The notes beneath the pieces are model-generated. The model was not told the origin of the DNA. It worked only from the letters and a program-made list of their open reading frames with translations, and did no database searches. Positions 1 to 8,884 of a stretch of 64,000 nucleotides of DNA are shown here, in pieces. The position numbers were made by a program, and so were the translations under genes. The stretch's first letter is position 1; each line of letters opens with the position of its first letter. The stretch spans positions 434,001 to 498,000 of the forward strand of contig CALNXQ010000005.1 of the NCBI GenBank assembly GCA_942490535.1, read 5' to 3'. This stretch comes from JAEINY01 sp942490535 (GTDB taxonomy: Bacteria; Bacteroidota; Bacteroidia; Bacteroidales; Marinilabiliaceae).

Positions 1-661
1 CATGAAAAACAAAACATTCAGTGAGCACCATGTATTGGCACGGCTGAATCAGTACAAATACAAGCACATTGAATACAAAGCGGGTAAACGTGGACAGCGC
101 AACTTCGGACTGGTCACCTTTAGCAAATACCCCATCCTGGAAAAACAGAGCTTAAAGTTTGAACACACCAGTAATTTCAGTATTCAAACAGATGTCAATG
201 TAAAAGGCACACGCATTCGCATCTTCAACAATCATCTGGAATCGATTCGCTTCAATAATGAACAGCTCAACTTTCTGGATAGCCTCAACCATAAAAATGA
301 GCAAGAACGCCGCGAAGGCGTAAAAGCCATTACCGGTAAAATGCGCAATGCCTTTAAACACCGGGCCAACCAGGCCGAAACCATTGGTCGCCACATTGCC
401 AATTCAGCCTATCCGGCCATTGTTTGCGGTGATTTTAATGACACGCCTGTTTCGTATGTATATCGAAAAATGCGGGGCCACTTAAAGGATGCCTTTGTGG
501 AATCGGGGAAAGGTTTTGGCGGAACTTACAATGGTCAACTACCATCCTTTCGCATTGATTTCATTTTTCACGATAAAGCCTTCGACTCCTATAATTTCCA
601 GAAAATGGATGTGGATTATTCCGATCATTTCCCCATCATGACCGTGATTGATCTGAAATAA
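1..661 (+). CDS. Endonuclease/exonuclease/phosphatase family protein, 5'-truncated by the window edge
   Basis: Only the C-terminal ~219 residues are present. The reading frame is open to base 1, and the first ATG (base 2) falls inside the domain, so the real start lies outside the window. Motifs of the EEP (DNase I-like) fold are visible in order: an NNHLESIRF strand, CGDFNDTP with the metal/catalytic Asp and Asn, RIDFIFHDK, and the terminal YSDHFPIM with the catalytic Asp-His pair. Family members cleave phosphodiester or phosphate-monoester bonds, and the substrate cannot be told from this fragment. It converges on the minus-strand gene that ends 29 bases downstream. Confidence 0.85.
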   Translation, partial: MKNKTFSEHHVLARLNQYKYKHIEYKAGKRGQRNFGLVTFSKYPILEKQSLKFEHTSNFSIQTDVNVKGTRIRIFNNHLESIRFNNEQLNFLDSLNHKNEQERREGVKAITGKMRNAFKHRANQAETIGRHIANSAYPAIVCGDFNDTPVSYVYRKMRGHLKDAFVESGKGFGGTYNGQLPSFRIDFIFHDKAFDSYNFQKMDVDYSDHFPIMTVIDLK

Positions 662-690
662 CCATTTTCAAATTCGGCCCCTATCTATTA

Positions 691-1506
691 CTAGTGTATC
701 CTCAACTTCACTCCCACACTAAAAAACAGATAGTGATGCTTCTGAAAGTACTCCTGATAGGTCACACCAACAGAGGGCGACAAATGAAAACTCCCCTTTT
801 GCCAGATGCGATAATCCCCCATTAATTTAAACTCCTGCCGATACCGGGTATCCTCTGATTTTTTGGCTGTCCACCGATAGGCGGAAGAAATATTAATCCG
901 ATTCTGCCAAAGAGTCAGATCAAATCCTGTAGAACTCTCAAAATAGGTGGTTTTAGGCTCTAACAAAGTAGTAAAACCAATGCCGTAATTCAACTTCAAA
1001 TTTTGAATCGGAATGCGCAACATCAACACTTGCCAGTCCAGTGATTTTAGGGTGCCTGTATAATCATGCAACAAGGAATACCGAAAATCGGTGGCAAACA
1101 AACCCCAGTTACCTCTTAAGGAGGGATTAAATGCTAACTCACTGAGGTTGGTGCTATACTCCAAACCGGCTTCCAGGGAGGTCAGGTTCGGAATGCGATC
1201 GGCTTTCTGCAGAACTGATTTCTGAGCCTCTACAGTTGCAAAAGCCACACCTTGAGCCACGCCTTGCACAATCCCCAGAAACAGGTCTGCCAGCAGGGCA
1301 TCACCAAAACTCTGATCATTGGAACTGCACCGGGCTGCGGACCCACCGGAAGAGCGCGTTCCGGCAGTTACGCCTGAGTTCTTGCTGTCAGCACTGGCCT
1401 GCATTTTGATCTCCGCAACCTGTGCATAACTTACTAGGTGCAGGAGCAGTAATAATCCGATAAAGAGAAAAGATTTAACGAACCAACTCAGACTACCAAT
1501 CATCAT
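691..1506 (-). CDS. Hypothetical secreted protein, probable outer-membrane beta-barrel
   Basis: About 271 residues. A hydrophobic signal peptide (MIGSLSWFVKSFLFIGLLLL) ends near SYAQ. A Ser/Gly-rich low-complexity linker follows, then alternating polar/aromatic strands through to the C-terminus, typical of a small outer-membrane barrel. I do not recognise a named family. The longest ORF starts at 1542, but this would overlap the upstream gene by 50 bases. ATGs at 1512, 1506 and 1503 lie just after a GGAGGAGG tract, and 1506 or 1503 gives normal spacing. The gene overlaps the 3' end of the frameshifted secreted-protein gene by about 14 bases, so the two are probably co-transcribed and translationally coupled. 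Confidence 0.6.
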   Translation of the reverse strand: MMIGSLSWFVKSFLFIGLLLLLHLVSYAQVAEIKMQASADSKNSGVTAGTRSSGGSAARCSSNDQSFGDALLADLFLGIVQGVAQGVAFATVEAQKSVLQKADRIPNLTSLEAGLEYSTNLSELAFNPSLRGNWGLFATDFRYSLLHDYTGTLKSLDWQVLMLRIPIQNLKLNYGIGFTTLLEPKTTYFESSTGFDLTLWQNRINISSAYRWTAKKSEDTRYRQEFKLMGDYRIWQKGSFHLSPSVGVTYQEYFQKHHYLFFSVGVKLRIH

Positions 1507-2184
1507 TATCATCCTCCTCCAACTGAATTCCTTCTCTTCCAATAATCGATGTAACCATACTGGAGATAATCAGCTTCTGCTCACTGCTCAAATCCTCCTT
1601 TATCCACACATAGGAACTCGTGTATCCACCAACAATGCAATTATTCCACACAAACTGCATATTCGATACTTCTATCTCCTGCCCATTTTGATCACGCGCC
1701 CTGATTGCTGAATTTTCATCGGCAATATTCCAGCTAAACATCCAGGTATTATCAGGATTCACACTCGGAACAATGCTTCCCTTAACGGTATGCACATATT
1801 CACTGATGTGTTCAAACTCAATATCCTCGTCACCGATACCGTATCCTTTACGTTTCACTTCCTCAATCAAGGAAACTTTAGCCGAAGATCCATCGGGCGC
1901 ATTTTGTGTAAAGGTGCTTGTTTTATGAGCCTCCATGTTTTTACTAATAGATGGAAAAAACACACTTCCTCCTCCTTTAGTGCCACTTCGCTTAATCTTT
2001 TTCGCATAATACCCCCCAAAAGAGATATTCTTTCCTTAGGCATCCACCCATCAAGACCTTTAACTTTCAAGTGCGCACCATCCACCTGCTCATCCGAAGC
2101 CACAGGATTCTGACTCACAGCCACATTTCCAACCGTCCATAAAGCTCCACACAACAAGCAAAAAATAAATAATTGTTTCATCAT
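1493..2184 (-). pseudogene. Secreted hypothetical protein, gene split by a frameshift
   Basis: Two overlapping minus-strand frames look like one gene. The first, from 2184, encodes a signal peptide (MMKQLFIFCLLCGALWTVG) and continues to WMPKERISLLGG. The second reads GYYAKKIKRSGTKGGGSVFF onward and ends in the acidic tail EEDDNDDW at 1493. The second frame has no convincing start: its longest version uses a GTG in mid-sequence. It is closed upstream by a TAA at 2036-2038. The switch must fall between about 2035 and 1965, and a run of six G (minus strand, 2012-2017) is the obvious slip site. Adding one G there joins the frames. No known domain was recognised. It may be a true mutation, phase variation or an assembly error. 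Confidence 0.6.
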
Positions 2185-2620
2185 CTCTCAAATTTCTGTT
2201 AATAAAAAGACAGAGGCCTGGTATCTGATTGATAAACCACAGGGGTATCAAACAAGCACTTTAATAAACATCTGATTGAGTCCTTAGTTTAATGTAGCTC
2301 TGCGCATCCAGGCAACGGATCAAGGATTCTATTATTTTTAATGGTAGAGTAATATGAGGCCTCCTTACTCAAACAAACATGCTTAAACTATTTGCTTTCC
2401 TATATGAGGACAATTCCACATGCCTTCACACTTACTTCCTGGCAAAAAAAATTCGGATCCATTAAAAGGCAGCCAAAGGAGGCATCAGCATTTCTTTCAT
2501 AGCTCCTTCAAAAAACCTACTTTTGCACATCACAATAAATAAAAACTCAGTGCCTTTTTGTCTCTGTGTTGATTTGTCCTGTATCGGGATACTTTCATCC
2601 TGCTACTAACTAATAATAGT
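2185..2620. other. 436-base intergenic region between divergent genes
   Basis: This region separates the minus-strand secreted-protein gene from thyA. No ORF, tRNA or strong hairpin was seen. A -7 promoter box for thyA lies at 2518-2525. Short words recur (TCTGATTGA twice, TATGAGG twice), but with no regular spacing, unlike the phased arrays elsewhere in the window. Confidence 0.6.
2518..2525 (+). promoter_or_regulatory. Candidate -7 promoter box of thyA
   Basis: TACTTTTG matches the Bacteroidota TAnnTTTG -7 element exactly. It lies 96 bases before the thyA ATG, implying a leader of roughly 90 nt. No clear -33 TTG is present. Confidence 0.5.
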
Positions 2621-3415
2621 ATGAAACAATATTTGGATCTCCTGCAAAGGGTGTTGGATGAAGGTGTAAAAAAAGAAGATCGTACCGGAACGGGTACTTT
2701 GAGTGTATTTGGTCACCAGATGCGCTTTGATTTGAGTGAAGGATTCCCCTTGCTCACCACCAAAAAACTCCACCTGAAATCCATTATTCATGAATTACTG
2801 TGGTTTCTGAAAGGCAGTACCAATGTAAAATACCTGCAGGATAACGGGGTTCGCATCTGGAACGAATGGGCCAAAGAAGATGGCGAGTTGGGCCCTATCT
2901 ATGGCTACCAATGGCGCTCCTGGCCCGATTATAAAGGCGGTCACATTGATCAGATCGCTCAGGTGATCGAGAGCATTAAAAACAACCCGGATTCACGCCG
3001 TCATTTGGTGAGTGCCTGGAATGTGGGAGCCATTGACGACATGCAATTGCCGCCATGTCACATTCTCTTTCAGTTTTATGTAGCTGAAGGCAAATTGAGC
3101 TGCCAGCTGTATCAGCGCAGTGCCGACATCTTCTTAGGCGTCCCTTTTAACATTGCCTCCTACGCCCTTTTGCTGATGATGGTGGCACAAGCCACCGGCT
3201 TGCAACCAGGTACTTTTGTCCATACACTGGGGGATGCCCACATTTACCTGAATCACCTGGAGCAAGTGAAGCTACAGCTGACACGCGAGCCCATGGCTTT
3301 ACCTCAAATGGAGATTAACCCGGAGCGTAAAACCATTGACGACTTTGAGTTTGACGATTTCCAACTAAAGAATTACGAATCGCATCCGCACATCAAAGGC
3401 GCGATTTCCATATAA
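2621..3415 (+). CDS. thyA: Thymidylate synthase
   Basis: 264 residues, the same length as the E. coli enzyme. It methylates dUMP to dTMP using methylene-tetrahydrofolate. The nucleophile is Cys146 in the LPPCHIL motif. SRRHLVSAWN (Arg pair for dUMP phosphate) and QLYQRSADIFLGVPFNIASY (folate/dUMP site) are intact. The ATG at 2621 gives the standard MKQYLDLLQ start. folA follows 89 bases downstream on the same strand, so the pair forms the usual thymidylate-folate unit: the enzyme produces dihydrofolate that the next gene's product reduces. Confidence 0.98.
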   Translation: MKQYLDLLQRVLDEGVKKEDRTGTGTLSVFGHQMRFDLSEGFPLLTTKKLHLKSIIHELLWFLKGSTNVKYLQDNGVRIWNEWAKEDGELGPIYGYQWRSWPDYKGGHIDQIAQVIESIKNNPDSRRHLVSAWNVGAIDDMQLPPCHILFQFYVAEGKLSCQLYQRSADIFLGVPFNIASYALLLMMVAQATGLQPGTFVHTLGDAHIYLNHLEQVKLQLTREPMALPQMEINPERKTIDDFEFDDFQLKNYESHPHIKGAISI

Positions 3416-3465
3416 TGGGCGCAACATGCTAAGCGGTAGGTAAGCCATTAGCACTTGCACCTTTT

Positions 3466-3473
3466 TACTTTTG
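3466..3473 (+). promoter_or_regulatory. Candidate -7 promoter box of folA
   Basis: TACTTTTG, an exact TAnnTTTG match in the thyA-folA gap, 31 bases before the folA ATG. It suggests folA has its own promoter in addition to any read-through from thyA. Confidence 0.4.
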
Positions 3474-3504
3474 CCCTTTTACATTCATCTTTTGACTTAA
3501 GCAT

Positions 3505-3996
3505 ATGACCTTAGCAATGATCGTGGCCATCGATGCCAACAACGGAATTGGAAAGAACAATGACCAACTGGCCTATATCTCAGCCGACCTGAAACGTTTC
3601 AAAGCGCTCACCACCGGTCATACCATTCTGATGGGTCGTAAAACCTTTGAAGCACTGCCCAAAGGTGCCTTACCCAACCGGCGCAATGTGGTGATCACCC
3701 GTCAGGCTGACTTTTCAGCACCCAACGTGGATGTGGCCGATTCATTGGCAGCAGCGCTAAAGCTTTGTGCCAGCGACGAAAAAGTATTTGTGATTGGCGG
3801 CGGTGAAATTTATAAAGCCTTCCTGCCGGAAACGAAAGAGCTTTACCTGACAGTCATCGATCATGCTTTTGAGGGAGCAGATGTCCATTTTCCAGAAATA
3901 AATCCTCAGGAATGGACAATTTCCAACGAAGAAGGGCCATTCACCGATGATAAAACCGGGCTTCAATACCGATATCAGAATTTAAGGCGAAGCTAA
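3505..3996 (+). CDS. folA: Dihydrofolate reductase
   Basis: 163 residues. It reduces dihydrofolate to tetrahydrofolate with NADPH. The N-terminal MIVAIDANNGIGKN strand/loop, GHTILMGRKTFEALPKG (NADPH binding, Thr/Arg) and VFVIGGGEIYKAFLP (Gly-rich loop) are all clear. The segment equivalent to E. coli MPWNLPADL reads QLAYISADL, so the usual Pro-Trp of the catalytic loop is Leu-Ala. From memory this LAYI form occurs in other Bacteroidota enzymes, but I could not check it. It sits downstream of thyA and converges on the MBL hydrolase gene. Confidence 0.96.
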   Translation: MTLAMIVAIDANNGIGKNNDQLAYISADLKRFKALTTGHTILMGRKTFEALPKGALPNRRNVVITRQADFSAPNVDVADSLAAALKLCASDEKVFVIGGGEIYKAFLPETKELYLTVIDHAFEGADVHFPEINPQEWTISNEEGPFTDDKTGLQYRYQNLRRS

Positions 3997-4030
3997 CATG
4001 GTGCAACCCTGACAGGACGGGCCACGGACT

Positions 4031-4855
4031 TTATACAATTACAAACTGGCTTCCCGTATCGGCATAACTCACCGGCCCGAAAACCGTTTGTTTGAATAAG
4101 CGAATGGCCTCATCGCCGGTACAGTGATTCAAAGCCCAATGCTGCACATCAAATGTTGTTAAACCCGATAATACGTGTTCAATCTCCTCTTCCGATTGAC
4201 CGGCTAAATGCAAGCCCCCAATTACCAGCTGAAAGCAGTTAAACCCCAATTGCTGTTGAACATGGTGCAAGATATTCACAATACCTGTATGGGCACAGCC
4301 ACAAAGAACAACCGGTTCTTTGTCTTCTTTCAGCACCACGATCAGCTCATCTTCAAAGCGGTCATGAACCAGCTCATTAGCTTGTTTGGTAAGCAAACGG
4401 GGATTGCTCACTTCATAACCGGGTACCAACTGAATATTGGGCAACACATGCAGACCTGGCTCCAATTCAAGGGAGGCATCCACAAAAACAAAACGGTGCT
4501 TAAAGCGCTGCCACTCTTCCCGCCAGGGAATCCCATTGGGTTTCACCATCTTCAGCGAACTGGAAAAACGCTCCTTAAAGGCCTGCCGATGGAGGTACAC
4601 TTTGGCATGCGCATTAACTTCAAAGAAATGAAGCAAGCCGCCGGCATGATCATAATGCCCATGACTCAACACCATGGCATCCACTTGCGCCAAATCAATC
4701 TCCAATTTAAGGGCATTTTCAATGAATTTTCCGGACTGCCCGGCATCAAATAAATAAGATCCGGTGACGGTTTGGATGTGAAACGATAAGCCATGTTCAC
4801 ATTTCAGGTTCATCCCCGAAGCCCGGTTTTCAATTAAGGTGGTGATTTGTGCCAT
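4031..4855 (-). CDS. MBL-fold metallo-hydrolase (MJ0296/dihydropterin synthase-like subgroup)
   Basis: 274 residues. The metallo-beta-lactamase zinc motif is complete: LSHGHYDHAGGL gives His65, His67, Asp69 and His70. The later metal ligands are probably the Cys/His of CGCAHTGIVNI and the C-terminal DTGSQF segment. This arrangement (FDAGQSGKF near the N-terminus and CAHTGI in mid-protein) belongs to the archaeal/bacterial group often labelled beta-ribofuranosylaminobenzene 5'-phosphate synthase-like. True substrates in bacteria are unknown. It is a single gene convergent with folA, and its ATG at 4855 begins directly with the first strand. Confidence 0.88.
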   Translation of the reverse strand: MAQITTLIENRASGMNLKCEHGLSFHIQTVTGSYLFDAGQSGKFIENALKLEIDLAQVDAMVLSHGHYDHAGGLLHFFEVNAHAKVYLHRQAFKERFSSSLKMVKPNGIPWREEWQRFKHRFVFVDASLELEPGLHVLPNIQLVPGYEVSNPRLLTKQANELVHDRFEDELIVVLKEDKEPVVLCGCAHTGIVNILHHVQQQLGFNCFQLVIGGLHLAGQSEEEIEHVLSGLTTFDVQHWALNHCTGDEAIRLFKQTVFGPVSYADTGSQFVIV

Positions 4856-5034
4856 GCGTTTGAAGTGTAAGCCTAATGTAAACCCTAAAGATAATCATTA
4901 ATGGAGCTTGCGGCCTATTATTTGAATCCAAATTAAGCGTTAAAAAAATAAATGCCCGCATCAGTAATAATTTTCAGAAATAACTGCTATTCTTATAACC
5001 GAATGATATTAATCCTAACAAATAAAAGAACACA

Positions 5035-5886
5035 ATGAAGAAATTAAACTTAATCGCCGTACTGGTCCTTTTTGCGATCACCTCCTTCGGCCAGAATTCA
5101 CTGCTTTGAAAGGTCACAGGTAAGGGCATTGAACAACCCTCCTACTTGTTTGGCACCATTCACGCCATTTGTCCCGATGATTTCTTTTTACCGGAAAAAC
5201 TGGAAGAAATCATTCAAACCAGCAGTCATCTCTACCTGGAGATTGACATGACCGATTCACTGTTCATGCAAAAAATGCAGCTGGGCATGATGAATCCCCG
5301 GATGAAAAACATCAAAGCCGATCTTTCCCCTGAGCATCAAAAACAGATTGACGAAACTCTGAAAAAAATTATTGGGGCTGGATTGGACCACTTGGGAGCG
5401 ATGAAACCCTGGGCGCTGTCAGCCATGATTGCCATTAAAACAGGGTTAGATTGCCCCACAGAGGCCAGCTATGAGCTGGAACTAATTAAACTGGCAAAAA
5501 CCCATGAAAAACCGGTGAAGGGCCTGGAGACCATTGAAGATCAACTGGCCCTGTTTGATGGTATCGACTATCAAAAACAACTGGAGTGGCTGGTGGAAAC
5601 GGTTACCGAAGCCGATGAAAACAAAGCCCTCCTGGCCCAACTGATTGCCGCCTACAAAAAACAGGATGTAAACGCCCTTTACACCCTGATGCTGGAGCAA
5701 GATGAAATGGAGGAATTTGCTGAACAATTATTGGATCAGCGCAATGAGAACTGGATTCCGGTGATGAGCAAGGCCATGACCAGTGACTCCAATCTATTTG
5801 CCTTTGGCGCCGGCCACCTGGGCGGTGAAAAAGGCGTCCTTAACTTGTTGAAGAAGGCGGGCTATACAGTGGAAGCCGTGAAGTAA
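5035..5886 (+). pseudogene. TraB/GumN-family protein interrupted by an in-frame TGA
   Basis: ATG at 5035 opens a frame coding for a signal peptide (MKKLNLIAVLVLFAITSFGQ), then NSLL, then TGA at 5107-5109. The same frame continues without another stop to TAA at 5886, reading KVTGKGIEQPSYLFGTIHAI. TraB/GumN proteins normally have a Trp-Lys at this point before the conserved YLFGTIH motif, so the TGA most simply replaces TGG. A later TTG (5146) would give a 246-residue product without signal peptide or first strand. The rest looks intact, including the C-terminal FGAGHLGGEKGVL motif. TGA is a normal stop elsewhere in this window (parB, gldA). Confidence 0.8.
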
Positions 5887-5930
5887 CAAACATCAATACC
5901 TCCGGTCGGAAATTGACCTCCTGTTTTTCC

Positions 5931-6162
5931 GACCGGAGCAACTCACCCGGCGACCGGAAAGGGTACCTGACCGACCGGAAGTACATTCCCTTGCGACCGG
6001 AGAGCATCACCCGGCGACCGGAAAGGCCCCCCAACCGACCGGAGCCACTCACTCAGCGACCGGAAAGGGTACCTGACCAACCGGAAGCACAAACCACCTA
6101 ACCGGAGAAACGGAACCAGCGACAATACGGAGCCAATCGATGACCGGAAGGCTTTTTAGGCC
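5931..6162. repeat. Phased repeat array A: GACCGGA every 21 bp, 11 units
   Basis: Word starts are 5931, 5952, 5973, 5995, 6016, 6037, 6058, 6079, 6100, 6121 and 6142, so the spacing is 21 bp except one step of 22. Nine units keep ACCGGA. The unit at 6121 is degenerate (GACAATACGGA). The 14-15 bases between words vary, though some recur (AAGGGTACCTGACC twice; versions of CACCCGGC). An inverted copy (TCCGGTC, 5901-5907) precedes the array. The 22-bp step changes the reading frame while the word stays conserved, which argues against a coding repeat. Confidence 0.9.
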
Positions 6163-6212
6163 TTCCAACCGTATTTCCATTTTATCATTTCTGATACTCT
6201 ATGCAACTTGTG

Positions 6213-6220
6213 TATCTTTG
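6213..6220 (+). promoter_or_regulatory. Candidate -7 promoter box of priA
   Basis: TATCTTTG, an exact TAnnTTTG match 24 bases before the priA ATG and 50 bases after the last clear unit of array A. Confidence 0.55.
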
Positions 6221-6244
6221 CAGCTGAAAAATTGATAGACCAAT

Positions 6245-8716
6245 ATGTTTGAACCAACGCTTTTTGCCGATATCATTTTACCCATTCCGTTGCCTAAGCT
6301 TTTTACTTATTCCATACCGGATGAATTAAGGGCACAGGTCGCCATTGGCAAACGGGTGGTGATCCCCTTTGGGCAAAAGAAGGTGTATTCCGGCCTGGTT
6401 CAGAACATTCATCACGAGAAGCCGGAAGCCTATGAAACCAAACCCATCCTATCGGTGCTGGACAGCGAACCGGTGGTGAATACAGTACAGCTCAAATTTT
6501 GGGACTGGCTGGCCGACTATTACCAATGCACGCTAGGCGAAGTGTACAAAGCGGCCTTACCGTCCGGTCTGAAAATGGAGAGCGAAACCAAGGTGATTTA
6601 CAATGCCGATTTTGAAGCTGAAAAACCCCTTTCCTCCCGCGAGAATCAGGTACTGGACATTGTAGCCAACAAAAAAGTTTGCTCCATCCAGGAGATCAAC
6701 CAGCTATCGGGCCTGAAAAACAGCTTGCCGGTGGTGAAACGCTTATTGGATCTCAATGCCCTTTTTGTCAATGAGAAACTGAAAGAAGCCTACAAGCCCA
6801 AGACCGAGAAAATGCTGCAGATTCATCCCGATTATCGCAGCGATGAAAAACTGGAGTCTGCCTTCCATCAACTGGAGCGCGCCCCTAAGCAACAAACCGT
6901 TTTAATGACACTCATCGCCGAAGCCGGCGGATTAAGCAAAGCTATGGAGGGCATTGCTGTCAATAAGGCCCAACTCACCAAAAAAGCCAATACCTCGGCG
7001 ACGGTCATCACGGAGTTAATCCACAAACACATCCTGCAGCAAACAGATCAGGCGGTGGACCGATTGGATCTGGAAGAGATGGATGTGGCCCATGCCCATC
7101 CACTGACAGAGGTCCAAAAAACAGCCCTGGCGGAAATCAACCATTGCTTCCTGAAAAAGGATGTAACCCTGCTGCATGGTGTCACCTCAGGTGGAAAAAC
7201 AGAGATCTACATCCATCTGATCAATCAATGCCTGGCAGAAGGCAAGCAAGTGTTGTATTTATTGCCGGAAATAGCGTTGACGACTCAAATCACCAGCCGC
7301 CTCAAAAAACATTTTGGCAACCGCATGGGCATTTACCACAGTAAATTCCCCGATGCTGAACGGGTGGAAGTATGGCATAACCTGCAAGAACAAAAAAATT
7401 ATGAAATCATTGTGGGCGTGCGCTCATCGATATTTCTGCCCTTCTCTAACCTGGGCCTGATCATTGTGGATGAAGAGCACGAGAATACCTACAAGCAATT
7501 TGATCCGGCACCGCGCTACCATGCCCGTGACTCGGCTGTGGTATTGGCAAAACTATTTGGGGCTAAAGTATTGTTGGGAACCGCCACGCCATCGGTGGAA
7601 ACCTACTACAATGTGCAACAGAAGAAATATGCCCTGGTGGAACTGTTTCAACGGTACGAAGGCATCAAAATGCCCCAGATCATTGCGGTGGATGTGAAAG
7701 AGGCCCGTCGTAAAAAGCAGATGCATTCGCACTTTTCACCGGCACTTCTGGAACATGTTGAAAAAGCCCTGCAAAATAACGAACAGGTAATCCTGTTCCA
7801 AAACAGGCGGGGCTTTAGCCCCTTCATTGAGTGTAATCAATGTGCCTGGGTGGCTAAATGCGAGAATTGTGATGTGAGCATGACCTATCACAAACACCTC
7901 AATCAGCTGGTGTGTCACTATTGCAACCACGCGGCCCAATTGCCAACCATCTGTCCGGCTTGTCACAGCCCGGCCATTGAAACCCGTGGCTTCGGCACTG
8001 AAAAGATTGAAGAAGAAATGGCCCTCATTTATCCCGACTATAAGGTGGCGCGCATGGATCTGGACACGGCCCGCAGCCGGAAAAGTTATGAACGCATCAT
8101 TGCTGATTTCGAACAAGGAAAAATTCAAATCCTCATTGGTACGCAGATGATCTCCAAGGGGCTGGATTTCGACAACGTGAGTCTGGTGGGTATTCTCAAT
8201 GCCGACAACATGCTCAATTATCCCGACTTCCGGGCCTTTGAACGCAGTTACCAACTCATGACCCAGGTGAGTGGGCGCGCCGGCCGTAAAAACAAACAGG
8301 GCCTGGTGATTCTGCAGACCTCCAATCCACAGCACCCTGTCATTCTGGATGTGATCAATAACAATTTTCACAATCACCTGGCCGCTCAATTGGAGGAACG
8401 GCATTTGTATAAATATCCGCCTTTCTACCGCTTGATTAACATCACCATCAAACACAAGGAGGTGCATACCAATAACAAAGCGGCCCAATTACTGGCTCAA
8501 CAGCTCACAGTGCTCTTTGGCGACCGGGTATTGGGCCCCCAGGCGCCGCCGGTGAATCGCATTCAAAACTTGTTCATTAAAAAAATCATGATTAAGGTGG
8601 AGAAAAAAGCATCACCCCTTAAGATCAAACTCCTGCTTCGCGAAGCTATTTTTGCACTTCAGGCACAGAATGCATTTCGGTCGGTGGTTTTTCAAATTGA
8701 TGTGGACCCGATGTAA
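6245..8716 (+). CDS. priA: Primosomal protein N' (replication restart helicase PriA)
   Basis: 823 residues. PriA recognises stalled forks and D-loops and reloads the replicative helicase. In order: an N-terminal 3'-DNA-end-binding domain (about 1-105), a winged-helix region, a helicase core with Walker A GVTSGGKTE (about 311-319) and Walker B VDEEH (about 409), then eight paired cysteines binding two zinc ions (CNQC, CENC, CHYC, CPAC, about 531-577). The C-terminal helicase motifs are GTQMISKGLDFDNV and QVSGRAGR. All key residues are present. It is preceded by a promoter and array A and is transcribed alone. Confidence 0.97.
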   Translation: MFEPTLFADIILPIPLPKLFTYSIPDELRAQVAIGKRVVIPFGQKKVYSGLVQNIHHEKPEAYETKPILSVLDSEPVVNTVQLKFWDWLADYYQCTLGEVYKAALPSGLKMESETKVIYNADFEAEKPLSSRENQVLDIVANKKVCSIQEINQLSGLKNSLPVVKRLLDLNALFVNEKLKEAYKPKTEKMLQIHPDYRSDEKLESAFHQLERAPKQQTVLMTLIAEAGGLSKAMEGIAVNKAQLTKKANTSATVITELIHKHILQQTDQAVDRLDLEEMDVAHAHPLTEVQKTALAEINHCFLKKDVTLLHGVTSGGKTEIYIHLINQCLAEGKQVLYLLPEIALTTQITSRLKKHFGNRMGIYHSKFPDAERVEVWHNLQEQKNYEIIVGVRSSIFLPFSNLGLIIVDEEHENTYKQFDPAPRYHARDSAVVLAKLFGAKVLLGTATPSVETYYNVQQKKYALVELFQRYEGIKMPQIIAVDVKEARRKKQMHSHFSPALLEHVEKALQNNEQVILFQNRRGFSPFIECNQCAWVAKCENCDVSMTYHKHLNQLVCHYCNHAAQLPTICPACHSPAIETRGFGTEKIEEEMALIYPDYKVARMDLDTARSRKSYERIIADFEQGKIQILIGTQMISKGLDFDNVSLVGILNADNMLNYPDFRAFERSYQLMTQVSGRAGRKNKQGLVILQTSNPQHPVILDVINNNFHNHLAAQLEERHLYKYPPFYRLINITIKHKEVHTNNKAAQLLAQQLTVLFGDRVLGPQAPPVNRIQNLFIKKIMIKVEKKASPLKIKLLLREAIFALQAQNAFRSVVFQIDVDPM

Positions 8717-8857
8717 TACCAATAGGTTTTCAGGTAGAATAAAGTGGGGAATGATTTTAAAGTTCGTTGTTCTTCAGTTGCTAATTGAAATTCAGTGTTC
8801 AACAACTGGATTCAGGGTGTCCCGGTAGGGTCATATCCACCCTCGCTCATTTTTTCC

Positions 8858-8865
8858 TATCTTTG
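8858..8865 (+). promoter_or_regulatory. Candidate -7 promoter box of the heptose-phosphate kinase gene
   Basis: TATCTTTG, an exact TAnnTTTG match 19 bases before the ATG at 8885. It lies inside the longer ORF that starts at 8795, which supports the downstream start. Confidence 0.55.
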
Positions 8866-8884
8866 GCCCCAAATCTTTTTTGAC

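Larger units (their letters stand above)
5887..6244. other. Intergenic region holding phased array A and the priA promoter
   Basis: 358 bases without a credible gene. It contains an 11-bp inverted repeat (5901-5911/5927-5937), the GACCGGA array, a 7-bp-stem hairpin (6146-6152/6160-6166) and the priA -7 box. The small ORFs that cross it are by-products of the repeat. Confidence 0.75.

Noticed and set aside
5107..5109. TGA read as Trp or Sec genome-wide
   Set aside because: Other genes in the window (for example parB and gldA) end in TGA at the expected length, so TGA is a normal stop.
5913..6101. 62-codon plus-strand ORF and two minus-strand ORFs through array A, rich in Arg-Pro-Glu
   Set aside because: Their composition only reflects translation of GACCGGA repeats. 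The 22-bp step breaks the frame, there is no start or family match, and the array words stay conserved regardless of frame.
5931..6162. Array A (and B to D) as a CRISPR array
   Set aside because: The conserved word is only 5-10 bases and the unit 20-22 bp, too short for repeat-spacer units, and no cas gene is present.
7736..8488. 250-codon minus-strand ORF inside priA
   Set aside because: It is the shadow of a conserved gene on the opposite strand, with no family motif and no promoter.
8795..8884. Upstream start of the heptose-phosphate kinase
   Set aside because: The added 30 residues do not match the family and cover the -7 promoter box at 8858-8865.
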